DNA of 64,000 nucleotides from NCBI GenBank assembly GCA_025890175.1, contig JANPYM010000011.1:1158299-1222298 (forward strand), written 5' to 3'. Numbering within the stretch: the stretch's first letter is position 1; each line of letters starts with the position of its first letter. This DNA is from Ciborinia camelliae (taxonomy: Eukaryota > Ascomycota > Leotiomycetes > Helotiales > Sclerotiniaceae). Positions 1-10,134 of this stretch are shown piece by piece. Under the pieces are notes generated by a model. That model was not told the origin of the DNA. It made no database searches and saw only the letters and a list, made by a program, of their open reading frames with translations. The translations under genes were made by a program, and so were the position numbers.

Positions 1-288
1 TCTCACACACACACTCGCTCTCTCTCTCTCTCCCGTATTCCCCTTTTCGAAGCGAACATCTCTGCCTTGGAACCCAACAACCTAGGTATCCCGAGGTCTT
101 CTGCAGGTGCCTTCTACATCCGAGGCACCTCCAATAAGTTACGTACATGGATGGGTTAAGATATCAATACGCAACGTCGAATTATCAAGGCCCCACTTCT
201 ATTCTTCTCTTCTGCACACGCCACATCGACCATTCACTGCCCAGTTCCCAACAGTTAATACCTAATCAATTGTCCACGGGTCTCTCAA
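1..288. other. Upstream non-coding sequence with CT-rich start
   Basis: The window opens with a CA/CT microsatellite (about positions 1-33). The rest looks like promoter and 5' leader for the gene starting at 289: it is pyrimidine-rich with no sustained coding frame that I trust. Confidence 0.5.
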
Positions 289-1005
289 ATGTCCTTCTTA
301 CGTTTGAGATTTGTATCTGGAAAATCAAATCTCAAACAACTCACCTCTTATTCAACTCCCCCGTTTTCTTCTTCATACCCAGCAGTAAATCTTAGAAAAA
401 TGTCTTCAGCAACAGCGACGTCGGCGGCGGAGAAGATTGAGTGGCTGGTCATACTCCCTGATAATGAGGGCGCGTTGGAGAGGAGACTTAGTGTTAGGCC
501 GTGAGTTTATCCGATGGTTTGGTACTGGGAGCGTGATGTTTGGAGATGAAGGGAAAAGGGAGCTAAGAAATTTGATAGCAAGCATTTCGAAGGTCTTAAG
601 ACTGGTCTTGAGTCTGGGCTCTGGAAGATGGGCGGTAAGTCCTCAATCCTCTCTACAAACTCTCGTTGCTTGGTTCGAGAAGTCGTCGACATATTGGCGG
701 GAGCGGACTAATCAAAAACCCCACAGGAGCCTTGCTCTCGGAACCTCCCTCCGGCGACTCCCCTTTGAAATTTCAAGGAAGTTGTATGATCGCTCTTGCC
801 AGCAGCAAAGAGGAAGTCCTTGAAGCATTGAAGAAGGATGTTTATGCCGAAAATGATGTTTGGGATTTCAGCAAGGTATGTAATATTATCACTGCCGCAA
901 TTACTTGTGGTCACGAGTTAAGGTCACACGATTGGGGACTGATGACTGATGGTTGTGCAGACCCAAATCTATCCTTTCAAATGTGCATTTAGGAAGGAGG
1001 CATAA
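289..1005 (+). CDS. YCII-domain protein, probably mitochondrial form
   Basis: Four exons, joined by hand: 289-500, 579-634, 727-875, 961-1005, with GT-AG introns. They give 153 aa from the ATG at 289, or 116 aa from the in-frame ATG at 400. The core reads IEWLVILPDNEGALERRLSVRP, KHFEGLKTGLESGLWKMGG, ALLSEPPSGDSPLKFQGS, then a C-terminal YAENDVWDFSKTQIYPFKCA stretch. This order (Ile/Leu-rich strand, 'R..H...L', 'G.L..EPP...P..F.GS', then a D-V-W-.-F terminal strand) is that of fungal YCII-related (YciI-like, ferredoxin-fold) proteins. The biochemical role of fungal members is not established. The 37 residues before Met400 have several Arg/Lys, many Ser/Thr and no acidic residue, as in a mitochondrial presequence, so the upstream start is plausible and alternative starts could give two locations. 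Exon joins are inferred from frame and splice motifs. Confidence 0.85.
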
Positions 1006-1826
1006 AGCGTTGAGGTTATTTGGTGCAAGCAGGTTGCGGATGGGGTTTTGGAGAGGAAGCATGATATCAAGCTTCCTCTTCAAACTTCGAATTAATCAGT
1101 ACAGGCGAATGAATGTATTGATCGACTTACCAAATGAAATGAAACTTCCCATGATTTTTCCATTCATTCAGTGTTTCCATGGTTATAACAACTCAACAAT
1201 CTTGCAGGCAGACACCACAACTCAATTCACTGACGCAAACACTTCCATACTTCACGTATCAGACATGGTATTCTAATGATTGGTAGGCGAAGAAGTTCGG
1301 AATATCAATCGTCTGAATTATCAAGCAGAATGGCTTCCGCAATATTGAGCCGGCCCCATCAATCATATATCAGATATGGTATTATAACAATTGGTAGGCA
1401 AGAAGCCAACGTTTACCACACCCGCAAGAAATTCTACACATGTGCGACAGAGAGACAAAATTTCAAGGCCGATGCATGCATACTTGCCACGACCCCTCTG
1501 GAGTCGGAGATCAAGCGTGAATGGTGATTTGGTATTCGAAGTTCTAAGGGCAGCGGTTAGAGCTCAAGTATGATATGATAATTCCCCCCTTTTACATATA
1601 TCCAACTGTTTGTTATACTGTCATTTTCATTTTCATCTATGACAATGTATTAATGGTAACGGAAACATTCCTGGTAACCCTTACCTTTTTCCCATTAGAA
1701 GGGCCAGTATAAGTTAAAATGTACGGAAAATATATCCGATACAATTCATACAACTTTATTTCAACGTATTGATCAATACACATATTAACCACTGAGGTGA
1801 TTCCGTTAGCTCAGTGTGAAGTTTCA
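1006..1826. other. Intergenic region between convergent genes, no gene seen
   Basis: This holds the 3' ends of the YCII gene and of the unrecognised minus-strand gene. No reading frame here has protein-like composition. It contains a small direct duplication (listed separately) and AT-rich sequence around 1,570-1,790 typical of 3' untranslated DNA. Confidence 0.5.
1257..1404. repeat. Degenerate 36-bp direct duplication
   Basis: Bases 1257-1293 and about 1369-1404 are near copies: both read (G/A)TATCAGA(C/T)ATGGTATT, then ATTGGTAGGC(G)AAGAAG, 113 bp apart. All differences are few and most are transitions. No open reading frame spans both. It may be an old local duplication in a 3' region. Confidence 0.6.
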
Positions 1827-2288
1827 CTACGCTTCTTTCGCTTGTACTTTGTCGCAGAAATCTTTGCAAGTCCGTTTAGTTTGTGTTATCGTATTCATCA
1901 AATTGATAAAAGTATCTTGTTCAGATAACAATAACGTTGGTTGAAAAATTTGTTGGGAGTTTTCATTGTGAGAGGGTGTGCGTTGAGGGTCTTTTGCTAG
2001 TAGATCATGAAAAGGGCTTTTGGCCTGTGGAGAAGGACGGTGAGGACTCTTACCATTCTGTAGAGAAGTACGAGAAATGATAAGACCAGAGCCAGAGCCA
2101 GATAATATCGAAATTTCCTGTTGTAATGATCTCGGCGGGATCAGACTGGTATTCGGACTGGTCAAAATTCTTCTATCTTCTCCTCTAGACTTATCAGGAA
2201 GGAATTTTGGGTTGTTATGTGAATGATTTAGTTCATCGAGAAAACCTTGGGTAGCTTCTTTGCGAATTATAATTGGGGATTCGGTCAT
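1827..2288 (-). CDS. Unrecognised Ser/Pro-rich 153-aa protein
   Basis: An uninterrupted frame starts at an ATG in reasonable context (CAACC before ATG) and ends at 1827. I do not recognise the family. The protein is polar, rich in Ser, Pro, Asn and Gln, and probably mostly disordered for residues 1-115 (for example SGSGSG and SPHRPSPQAKSP). The C-terminal 35 residues (FINLMNTITQTKRTCKDFCDKVQAKEA) look helical and carry two Cys. There is no signal peptide or membrane segment. Its neighbour downstream, in convergent orientation, is the YCII gene. It could be a fast-evolving fungal orphan. Composition and codon use are unlike the shadow frames around it, but coding status rests only on frame length and composition. 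Confidence 0.55.
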   Translation of the reverse strand: MTESPIIIRKEATQGFLDELNHSHNNPKFLPDKSRGEDRRILTSPNTSLIPPRSLQQEISILSGSGSGLIISRTSLQNGKSPHRPSPQAKSPFHDLLAKDPQRTPSHNENSQQIFQPTLLLSEQDTFINLMNTITQTKRTCKDFCDKVQAKEA

Positions 2289-3546
2289 GGTTGTCCCGTT
2301 GTTTAGTCGCCATCTAGATTGATGATGGGGAGAAGATGATTGATTTAAGAGTGATTGATCATACCTATTGTGAAATAGAGTCGGGATCCTGAATGGGTTT
2401 GCAATGTTGAAATAGTTCGGATGTTATATCGAAGTTCTCGGGGTATTTTTGATATAGGATTGATTCGGATGGAGAGTGGGAGTTGAAAAATGCGACATTT
2501 TTTAAAGGTAACTATTCATTCATGACTGTGATTGTATACCTATTTAGCTGCATTTAGAATCCGGGGATGATGAAAAGAATATCACATGTAAAAAGTTTAA
2601 TGGGGCCATGTTCGCCTTGGGAATGAGATAATAAAATTGATTACGGTTGAATATTTGAGTAATAAGGGACGAAAGGTATGGTCTGACCAATATCCAGCGT
2701 TGAGACCGATATTGAGTGATCGGTTATTGAAGGTTAAAAGTAAGAAGTGTAAAATCGCACAAGATAAGCAAGGCAAAACAGGGATTTTGAATGTTCAAAA
2801 AGTATTGAGATATTGAAAAATTAGATAAGGGGGCCCAAAATTATGCTGGTTGGGAGGAGCGAAACGAGCTATTTAAATGTTCGACAGAATGATAGAACAT
2901 GAAGGTTAGGATAAGAGGGCTAGAGATATCACATTTCAAGCAATGTCAGTAGATGAAAGCAAGTGATTTGTATATGGGTAGGAAGGTCTTAGGAGACAGG
3001 GGTGCGGGTGGTCTGATGGGTTGTTCATGTGTAAGTGAAGACATGGGCAAGGGGAAAGCAGAGGTTTCGTGGGTGTGTGGTCAGTTTGGCGGTAGAAATA
3101 GAGCGCCGGCGCGGTAGCGTTTGGTAAGGATTGGTTGACAAAAATAGAAAGACAAGAACAAGACGAAGTCTATGGCTCAGGTTGATCGCATGGTGTATTG
3201 TAGAACACGATGAGAGAAGCCTGCTTGAACTTCATGAATGGGGTGATCCTATTTGTATTTCTCATGTAATGGCCTGGAAGAAATCGCACGATGGGTTTTC
3301 AGAAGAAAATCCATCGAACATGAAGATCCACGCAAAAAAAAGCTTCTCAATCCACCTTCCTCATAAATAATCACAGGGTGTTCATGCACTCGGCAGTGTA
3401 GATGGAACCAGGTTTTTATCTTTCGAAAGTCCTCATGAATGCTTGCTTATTTATGGAAGCTACCCTACCAGCCCAATATTGCACCGAGGGAAGATATACC
3501 GTGGCCATGCATTTGAAAATACAGAGAGAAAAGGTGAGATGGAAAT
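2289..3546. other. Intergenic region upstream of the orphan gene
   Basis: Contains the promoter of the minus-strand orphan gene (right of 2288) and the 3' region of the P1 gene. I see AT-rich, purine-biased sequence with no convincing gene. A plus-strand frame at 3131-3370 has no upstream coding features and is not accepted. Confidence 0.5.
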
Positions 3547-4093
3547 TTAGTCGAAGAGACCGAAACCCATATCCTCGTCTGACTCCTCCTTGGCTGTAAA
3601 ATTGGTTAGCATATGGATTTTTGTGATTTGAAGTAACAAGAGTTTTCGTACCCTCTTCTTTCTCTTCCTTCTTCTCCTCGGCTGGGGCAGCGGCGTCACC
3701 ACCGGCAGCGGCACCAGCAGCAGCTGGAGCGGCTCCACCGCCAGATCCGACGTTCAACAAAAGGTCCTTAACATCCTTTCCCTCGAGAGCCTATAAATTC
3801 CAACAATCAGCAACTTTCCACAATTCCTCGTTCACTATCCCAGTTGTGTGGATTTTAATCGCATACCTTGGCGAACAATGAGGTCCAGATTGGCTCAACG
3901 TCCTCAATACCGGCAGCCTTGATGAGAGTTTGCAATTTGTCGGCCTGTCATTATCGAGTCAGCCACTTATCCAACCAATTCGAGTATCATCGTCTCCCAA
4001 TCTCGAGAATACAGGAATTCGTACAGTGATCTCGATGCTGTCATCGGCGAGGATCAACGCGGCGTAGGAGCTGGCGAGTTCTGCGTTAGACAT
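3547..4093 (-). CDS. RPP1: 60S acidic ribosomal protein P1
   Basis: Four exons on the minus strand, joined by hand: 4093-4025, 3944-3867, 3790-3652, 3593-3547. They encode 110 aa, the usual length for P1. The N-terminal helical dimerisation domain begins [20 protein letters not shown] and continues [20 protein letters not shown] (residues 1-69). An Ala/Gly hinge (about 71-87) and a Lys/Glu charged stretch follow. The end is the invariant stalk tail [11 protein letters not shown], which contacts translation factors and is the conserved C-terminus of P0/P1/P2. The N-terminus (ALILADDSI, 'IEDVEPIW') assigns it to P1 rather than P2. It acts as a P1-P2 heterodimer on the 60S stalk, recruiting EF1A/EF2. 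Exon 1 is 23 codons and exon 2 is 26 codons; the third intron falls just before the [15 protein letters not shown] tail. Confidence 0.97.
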
Positions 4094-4874
4094 TTTGAAT
4101 ATCTATAACTAGTTGATTAGCAAGATGCGCGCAGTAAAAGAGAATGCGACTGCATATATGCGACATACCGACAGGTGATTATGTTGTCGGTAAGTTGATG
4201 TTCTTTGAAGTCGTCGATGTTCGAAGAAATTGAAAGTTTATGGTGGGAGAGTTTTGGAATATTGAAAGTTGTGTGCATGACTAATATCTTATCAGGGTTT
4301 CATTGGGCAGCAAGCGACAATTACGGGGGGCTACTTTGACCAATAGTATCACCAAAGGTTTCTGGAACTAATTATTACGTAATCCAACGATCGGAAAGAG
4401 TTATTCGTTACCTCCACTACCTATGTCCACGCCTATGCGAGGCTGAGATCTTCTTTGTGGGACGGGAGTCGGGACATGAATTGATAGCTGCCCCGCCATA
4501 CCACCTGGGCAGACATCCAATAAGGGAAATATGACATATGACATGACATCCATCCATACTTATTACTAGGTAGGAAGCCACCTGGGCCAGCCAGTAACCT
4601 AACCTAACCGTAGCACTTCCCACCTAGAGCCTATCGGGATCAACACCTGCCTACCATTCCATCGATTTCTGGGTTACCAATTGAATAGTGAGTGAATGAA
4701 TGAATATATACAGGTAGTAAGCTCTCAAGTTCTTCCATTCTTCCATTCTTCTATTCTTCTACTCATATTGTATCAACACCCTTAACCTTACCTAGTACTT
4801 TTATTATTCAGATCCTTCAAAATCCGTATTGAACGATTGATTAATTGTCCAAGGAGCAATAAAGAACTTTGAAC
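4094..4874. promoter_or_regulatory. Divergent intergenic region between P1 and the DUF2408-like gene
   Basis: 781 bp separate the two start codons, which are transcribed away from each other. The left part is the P1 promoter/leader. It contains TAACCTAACC-type C/T tracts (about 4,596-4,610) and a TTCTTCCATT/TTCTATTCTT pyrimidine repeat (4,732-4,760) just upstream of the plus-strand gene. Exact promoter elements cannot be assigned. Confidence 0.4.
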
Positions 4875-6486
4875 ATGACTGATACGCCATCCCATCCACT
4901 ACCCCTTGATCCTCGCGAGCAACCTATCCTGGATTCCCTTAACTCATTACGAGATGAGTTGACGCTTCTAAAGCAAGATAGAACGACATACATCAAAGCT
5001 GCAGATGTGCTCACTCTGTATGATAAAGTGGTGGATCAAGTAAAGCTGCTTAATGAGATAAGAGCCGATAAGCCAGATGAACAGAACCGAGGTCAGTGAC
5101 GAGAGAGCAGAACGAACGTTGATGTATCTTGTAGTTGCTGACCGAGAACCTTACAGTGGATCGCGTGTTGGATGGATGTTTCCAACTACTCTCTCTATTC
5201 TTCATGACCATTGGCAAAACCAACGAAGCACCCGCAGCTTATTCCCTTACGTCTACGATCAAACGCCTGCTCGACCATTTGACCGAAGTTGATCTGTATT
5301 GCGAAAAGGACTTGGCGCATGTTACGCAGACTCTTGAGAGGCTTGGGGGTATTGTGAAGAATGCTAAGCCATCTTATTCCCCCAGGCTCCTCACCCTTCT
5401 TAGTAACAGAATCGAAATCTGCCAGCGATCCTTGAAGAACTTGAGCACACGACTAGAACGAATCAGCGGAGAATTATCATCCATTCATGAAAAGATCATA
5501 TCGATATTGAGATCAATATCGCTGGCCAATACTAGGAGCAAGGTGAGTAAGCTGTAGTGGCGGGGCCGACTGGGGCTTGAGGGCTATGCTGATTACCCTC
5601 TGCGAAACAGTTCTCAGCAACGGAGGTGACGAAGCTTCAAACCCAATTGAAAGAGATCGATTCGCAAAGGGTCGATGGAAAGTTTGTAACCGTTTCTGGA
5701 GAAACCCCTGCAGGCAATGATGAAGTGTGTGAACATCTAGAAAGATGTCTGAAGTGGGCAGAATGTGTTTTGGAAAGGTTGGTTTGTGTATATCTATTCA
5801 TCCAGATCATCCAATAACGATCAATTAGAAAGGGTCAATTTCCAGAAGCCTTCCAGGGAGTTTACTCAACCCTGGTAGAGATCCGAAATAAGCTTGAGAA
5901 GCTATCTTTAACTCAAGCCTGGTCATTGCGGGAAACGGATTTGTACGACTTTCAAAGGCAACTGGATAAGATCGACGAAAGCCGGGTCGACGGAAATTTC
6001 GTTGATGCTGAAGGAAACTTTGCCGAATTATATGTTCAGCGAGTATGTACCATCAATATCCTCACTGGCATACATAAACTAACGATCGCCAGACTCTACT
6101 CTACCTAATTAGACGTAGCTATGCATATATTTATTTTCTTATGGTGTCGTCAGAACCGGTTTCTGAGGCACTACTCCCAGTTTACAACCAACTTCAGACT
6201 CTGAGACGATGTCTCATTGAAGTCAAGAACTCTGGGGGCGTCAGTTCTCCAAGAGAATTGTACCCTTACAGTATGAAGGTCTGAATTCCCGTATTTCATT
6301 GCGCGCATCGAGTATGCTAACATATCAATCCAGTTGAATTCAATCGACAACATGCGAGTAGACGGTAAATTCATGGTCGGACCAGATATCCCTGAAGGCC
6401 AGGGTAGCGTCAACGATCTCCTCGCAGAATGCTTCGAACTCAGTTATGAACTGCGTGTAGCTGCAGAGAGTGAAAGCGATGTGTAG
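4875..6486 (+). CDS. DUF2408-like fungal protein with three IDxxRVDGxF repeats
   Basis: Six exons, joined by hand: 4875-5091, 5157-5542, 5611-5777, 5829-6042, 6093-6278, 6334-6486, giving 440 aa in frame. The start is the ATG at 4875 (MTDTPSHPLPLDPREQPILD). Residues 1-200 are strongly helical (LRDELTLLKQDRTTYIKAAD, then a long amphipathic stretch ending RSISLANTRSK). From residue 202 the protein has three copies of a helix-turn unit centred on I217-D-S-Q-R-V-D-G-K-F226, I305-D-E-S-R-V-D-G-N-F314 and I394-D-N-M-R-V-D-G-K-F403. Repeats 1 and 3 are followed by G/P turns and an acidic helix (CEHLERCLKWAECVLER; LLAECFELSYELRVAAE). This layout matches the fungal DUF2408 family as I know it; molecular function is not known to me. 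No signal peptide or transmembrane segment. Two introns lie just before repeats 1 and 3. Confidence 0.85.
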
Positions 6487-7297
6487 TAAAATATACATAG
6501 GTTAGGTATTAAGTCTGGCACTAATCGCGGTGGTTTTGGCGATCGGTAAAGGCGTTCTGGGTTTTGATTTTGATTTTGGGACAACCTTTACCAATATTTT
6601 AGGCATGGTGAGGTATATGTAAAATATCTGGATCAGGTACGAGGTCCAAGGATAATGGGGAGACATTAGTGCACGGAAAGTCACTCTTGTCCAAAATATG
6701 ACAGGGCGTTCAATGGGGTAAATACGATTTAATGTCAGCTGTTGATCTGCTAAATATATCGTGATTTGCCATTGCAATGCTATGAGGTGAGGGCTAATGC
6801 AGCCCATGACAGACTCTGAAAGTGACTCGGATCTCCTAGTCATGCACATTTGTATCAGTCCTATAGCCTCAGCCCCTGTTTCCACCATCAGACATCGCAA
6901 CTTCCGAGTACTCCTTAGGAATATGATGGTGTCACAAACTCTCATTCCTTTGACCCTTTGCTTCCTGAAATCCCGAAATGTATGCCATCCCTGGGATGTG
7001 CAATGAATCTTCCGATTCTTATCCGGACACTCGAAATTGCTCGAAGTGCGCTAAGTCCAGGGCAGATGTTTGCAGTCAATCTTCATGAATTTTAATGAGG
7101 CTCCGTGATTTAGTCGTACGCTGCTTCCCTGGTAATCGTTTTCATCCCACGCACAAGATTATCATAGCTGCACGACAGAACATGAGCCCGAGAGTTTTAA
7201 CATCTCCACCTCTCTTCCACAGAATACACCCTCTGCACGACTCTGCGTATTTTCCCCATGACAACCAATTTTGCAAAATTCCATCATCGGTAAAACT
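6487..7297. other. Intergenic region between convergent genes, no gene seen
   Basis: Lies between the stop codons of the DUF2408-like gene and LTO1. Frames of 69-147 codons exist on both strands, but their translations lack domain-like composition and they overlap each other. I see only 3' flanking sequence. Confidence 0.45.
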
Positions 7298-7837
7298 TCA
7301 TCTAGCCCTCATGACACTGACATCCTCAATCGCCCCATCCCCACTACTCTTTCCCCCACCCTGTCCTCCACCCTCCCCAACCATTTTCTCAATAATCTTT
7401 GCTTTCGCCACCGCCCTCTTATATCTATCATCAAAATCCCCTACGGCCTCTTCCGAATTTTCAGTCGAGAGGCTTTCCGCCTCTGCCAAAGCGTAGAACA
7501 CTTTTACATGTTTTGCTAATCTTTCGTTTTTTGCTAATTCGGGTAATTTGGAATTAAATGATGATTCGGGTTCTTTTCCTTCGCTCTCCTGCTTTCCTGA
7601 ATCGGAAATCAGAGGTATCTTGGGCTTTTGGAGAGAAGGAATCCGATTCGCCCACACGAGGGATTTTCCATGTAAACGACCCATTTCGACATATTTTTCA
7701 AACCCCTTTTCGAGCCCAAAAGTGCGTCCTTCAATACGACCGGCGGTTATACCTTCAGAGAGACCTTGGGTATAACCGGTGGTATAGAATTCTTCCTCGA
7801 GGTTGAGAATATCTTCAAATGGATCGATGGTGGCCAT
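7298..7837 (-). CDS. LTO1: LTO1, Fe-S assembly adaptor with Yae1-like domain
   Basis: Intronless frame of 179 aa starting at the ATG ending at 7837. Residues 5-60 carry the Yae1/Lto1 N-terminal domain: a DPFEDILNLEEEFYTTGY stretch, then the deca-GX3 helix GYTQGLSEGITAGRIEGRTF followed by GLEKGFEKYVEMGRLHGKSL. These are the Gly-every-fourth-residue repeats typical of Lto1/ORAOV1. The middle is acidic and low-complexity. The C-terminus ends SVMRAR, without the terminal Trp that family members use to dock on the targeting complex, so either this lineage differs or a small 3' exon is missed. In yeast Lto1 pairs with Yae1 to bring the ABC protein Rli1 to the cytosolic iron-sulfur assembly machinery, supporting ribosome recycling. 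Family assignment is strong from the repeats; the function is by homology. Confidence 0.9.
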   Translation of the reverse strand: MATIDPFEDILNLEEEFYTTGYTQGLSEGITAGRIEGRTFGLEKGFEKYVEMGRLHGKSLVWANRIPSLQKPKIPLISDSGKQESEGKEPESSFNSKLPELAKNERLAKHVKVFYALAEAESLSTENSEEAVGDFDDRYKRAVAKAKIIEKMVGEGGGQGGGKSSGDGAIEDVSVMRAR

Positions 7838-8193
7838 TTTTGATGGTAGATGGAGGCTTTGGGAAAATGTATATCAAACTTAAGATATAGTATTTCCACT
7901 TGAATTTTAGCTAGAATGAAACTTTTCCTTCTATTTCTATATGTATGTCTTCCCGAGTCTTTTTCTCGAGCACTAAAATTTTCTTACGTTGAACTTGCTT
8001 GCTAATTGTGAGGTTGAGAAAATGTAATTATTTTGGAGGGGGTCGTATGCTTATGTAATACAGCCTTGTTTCAAAAAGCCCCTCCAAGGCTCTTGACCTG
8101 AACCTGACCTGACTCATCCTCACCCGAGTGAGTATCTTCAAAATTCACAGCGGGGTTCTTTCTCTTGCGATTTCTTCCCACAAAATAACGACA
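7838..8193. promoter_or_regulatory. Shared divergent promoter, LTO1 / methionyl-tRNA synthetase
   Basis: 356 bp between two start codons that point away from each other. It includes a CCTGACCTGAACCTGACCTG-like short direct repeat near 8,095-8,112 and AT-rich sequence on the LTO1 side. Both genes serve translation, so co-expression is plausible but unproven. Confidence 0.5.
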
Positions 8194-10134
8194 ATGGCGA
8201 CTCCAAACATCATCCTACCCGAGAAGGGCAAGAACAACATTCTGATTACCAGTGCCCTACCATACGTGAACAATGTTCCTCATCTTGGAAATATAGTTGG
8301 TAGCGTGCTTAGCGCCGACGTATTCTCCCGCTATAGCAAGCTCAGAGATCGTCCAACCCTCTATATTTGCGGTACTGATGAATATGGTACTGCTACGGAA
8401 GTCAAGGCTTTGGAGACAAAGCAGACTCCCAAGGAACTTTGTGATGAATTCCACAAAAAACATAAAGATGTTTATGACTGGTTTGAGATCGGTTTCGATT
8501 ACTTCGGAAGGACGACAACGGATCAACAGACAGTTATCGCACAAGATATTTTCCTGAAACTCCATAAGAACGGGTACTTGGAGGAGCGCACAACTACACA
8601 ACCTTACTGCGAATCGCACAAATCTTTCCTCGCGGATCGTTTTGTGGAAGGCACTTGTCCTAAGTGTCAGTACGACGATGCTCGAGGTGATCAATGTGAT
8701 AAATGCGGCAGTCTTCTTGATGCTTTGGAGCTTATAAACCCTGTTTGCAAAGTCGACGGTGCTACTCCGGTTCCTCGCGAGACCAAGCATATCTTTTTAC
8801 TTCTCGATAAATGTCAATCTGCGATTGAGGAATGGTTTAACAAATCAAGTGAAGAAGGAGGATGGCCAAAGAATGGTATTAGTATCACAAACTCGTGGCT
8901 GAAGCAGGGATTGATGGGGCGAAGTATTACTCGAGATTTGAAGTGGGGAACACCAATCCCATTGCCAGGTTATGAGGATAAGGTTCTTTACGTTTGGTTT
9001 GATGCCTGTATTGGATACCCATCAATTACGGCAAACTATACAAAGGACTGGGAGCTCTGGTGGCGCGATCCTGAGAATGTCAAGCTCTACCAGTTCATGG
9101 GCAAGGACAATGTTCCTTTCCATACAGTCATCTTCCCTGGATCTCAAATGGGAACTGGAGATAAGTGGACTAAACTCAACCATCTCTCCACGACGGAATA
9201 CCTAAACTACGAGAATGGCAAATTCTCCAAATCAAGAGGTGTAGGTGTTTTCGGAGATACTGCGAAGGATACTGGTGTCCCACCATCTGTATGGAGATAT
9301 TACTTATTGTCGAATCGACCTGAAACAGCAGACTCGCAATTTGAGTGGGCAAACTTCATTCAATTGAATAACTCTGTTTTGCTCAATAACTTGGGTAATT
9401 TTGTTAACAGAGTTATCAAATTTGTCAATGCAAAGATGGACGGAGTTATTCCAGAATTCTCCACAGAATACAAAGACGAGTCGTTTGATTTCCCTGCTTT
9501 CATCGAGGAGATAAACGGACAGCTGAAAGATTACAATAATGATATGGAAGCTGTAAAGATTCGCGCCGGTTTAGATCAAGTCATGAAGATCTCAACCAGT
9601 GGAAACAACCTCCTTCAGTATCGTCTAGACAACGCCAACCTTGCCGAACACCCCGAAAGAACTCACACAGTCATCGGATTCGCGCTCAATCTAGCCTACC
9701 TCATTGCATCCATCACCTCCCCCTTCATGCCCTCCACTTCCGAATCCATCATTGCCCAACTCTCCGCCCCCCTCATCTCCATTCCAGATAAATGGAACCC
9801 CGCTGTCCTCAAGAGCGGCCACAAGATCGGCAAACCAGCATACCTCTTCACACGTATCGACGAGAAGAAAGCTGAAGAATGGAGAAAACAATATGGAGGA
9901 ACTCAAGCTTCCAGATTGGCGGAGGAGGAAGCTCAGGCGAAGAAGAAGGCGGATAAGGCGAGAGATAAGGAGAGAAAGAAGGCGAAGAAGGAGGCCGAGA
10001 GAGCGGCCAAAGTTGCTGGGGGTTCTGAGAAGAAGGACAATGCTCAGGTACCAGCTGCTGCTGTTCAGACGGAAATACCTTTGAGAGGCAAGGTTCCGGA
10101 AGAGCAGGCTCCACCTCCTGCTGCTGCACCATAG
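8194..10134 (+). CDS. MES1: Cytosolic methionyl-tRNA synthetase
   Basis: Single exon of 646 aa starting at the ATG in context GACAATGGCG. The frame is also open upstream to 8128, but that start would be a GTG. This class Ia enzyme charges tRNA-Met with methionine. The HIGH signature appears as HLGN (residues 30-33) in ITSALPYVNNVPHLGN. The connective domain carries a knuckle CPKC (155-158) and CDKC (168-171), as in zinc-binding MetRS. The KMSKS loop appears as KFSKS (343-347). Methionine-pocket sequence VWFDACIGYPSIT is present. The anticodon-binding helical domain follows (FANW-type segment WANFIQLNNSVLLNNLGNFV). The last ~70 residues are a Lys/Ala/Glu-rich coil and a Pro/Ala tail, resembling fungal general RNA-binding tails. 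There is no N-terminal GST-like Arc1-binding domain and no presequence, so it is cytosolic but lacks the yeast Mes1 extension. Confidence 0.97.
   Translation: MATPNIILPEKGKNNILITSALPYVNNVPHLGNIVGSVLSADVFSRYSKLRDRPTLYICGTDEYGTATEVKALETKQTPKELCDEFHKKHKDVYDWFEIGFDYFGRTTTDQQTVIAQDIFLKLHKNGYLEERTTTQPYCESHKSFLADRFVEGTCPKCQYDDARGDQCDKCGSLLDALELINPVCKVDGATPVPRETKHIFLLLDKCQSAIEEWFNKSSEEGGWPKNGISITNSWLKQGLMGRSITRDLKWGTPIPLPGYEDKVLYVWFDACIGYPSITANYTKDWELWWRDPENVKLYQFMGKDNVPFHTVIFPGSQMGTGDKWTKLNHLSTTEYLNYENGKFSKSRGVGVFGDTAKDTGVPPSVWRYYLLSNRPETADSQFEWANFIQLNNSVLLNNLGNFVNRVIKFVNAKMDGVIPEFSTEYKDESFDFPAFIEEINGQLKDYNNDMEAVKIRAGLDQVMKISTSGNNLLQYRLDNANLAEHPERTHTVIGFALNLAYLIASITSPFMPSTSESIIAQLSAPLISIPDKWNPAVLKSGHKIGKPAYLFTRIDEKKAEEWRKQYGGTQASRLAEEEAQAKKKADKARDKERKKAKKEAERAAKVAGGSEKKDNAQVPAAAVQTEIPLRGKVPEEQAPPPAAAP

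Noticed and set aside
3131..3370. 79-codon plus-strand frame left of P1
   Set aside because: No recognisable domain, no good start context, lies in the 3' flank of P1 antisense; insufficient support.
6502..6945. 147-codon minus-strand frame after the DUF2408-like gene
   Set aside because: Translation lacks domain-like composition and overlaps the plausible 3' UTR; no start context or splice signals of note.
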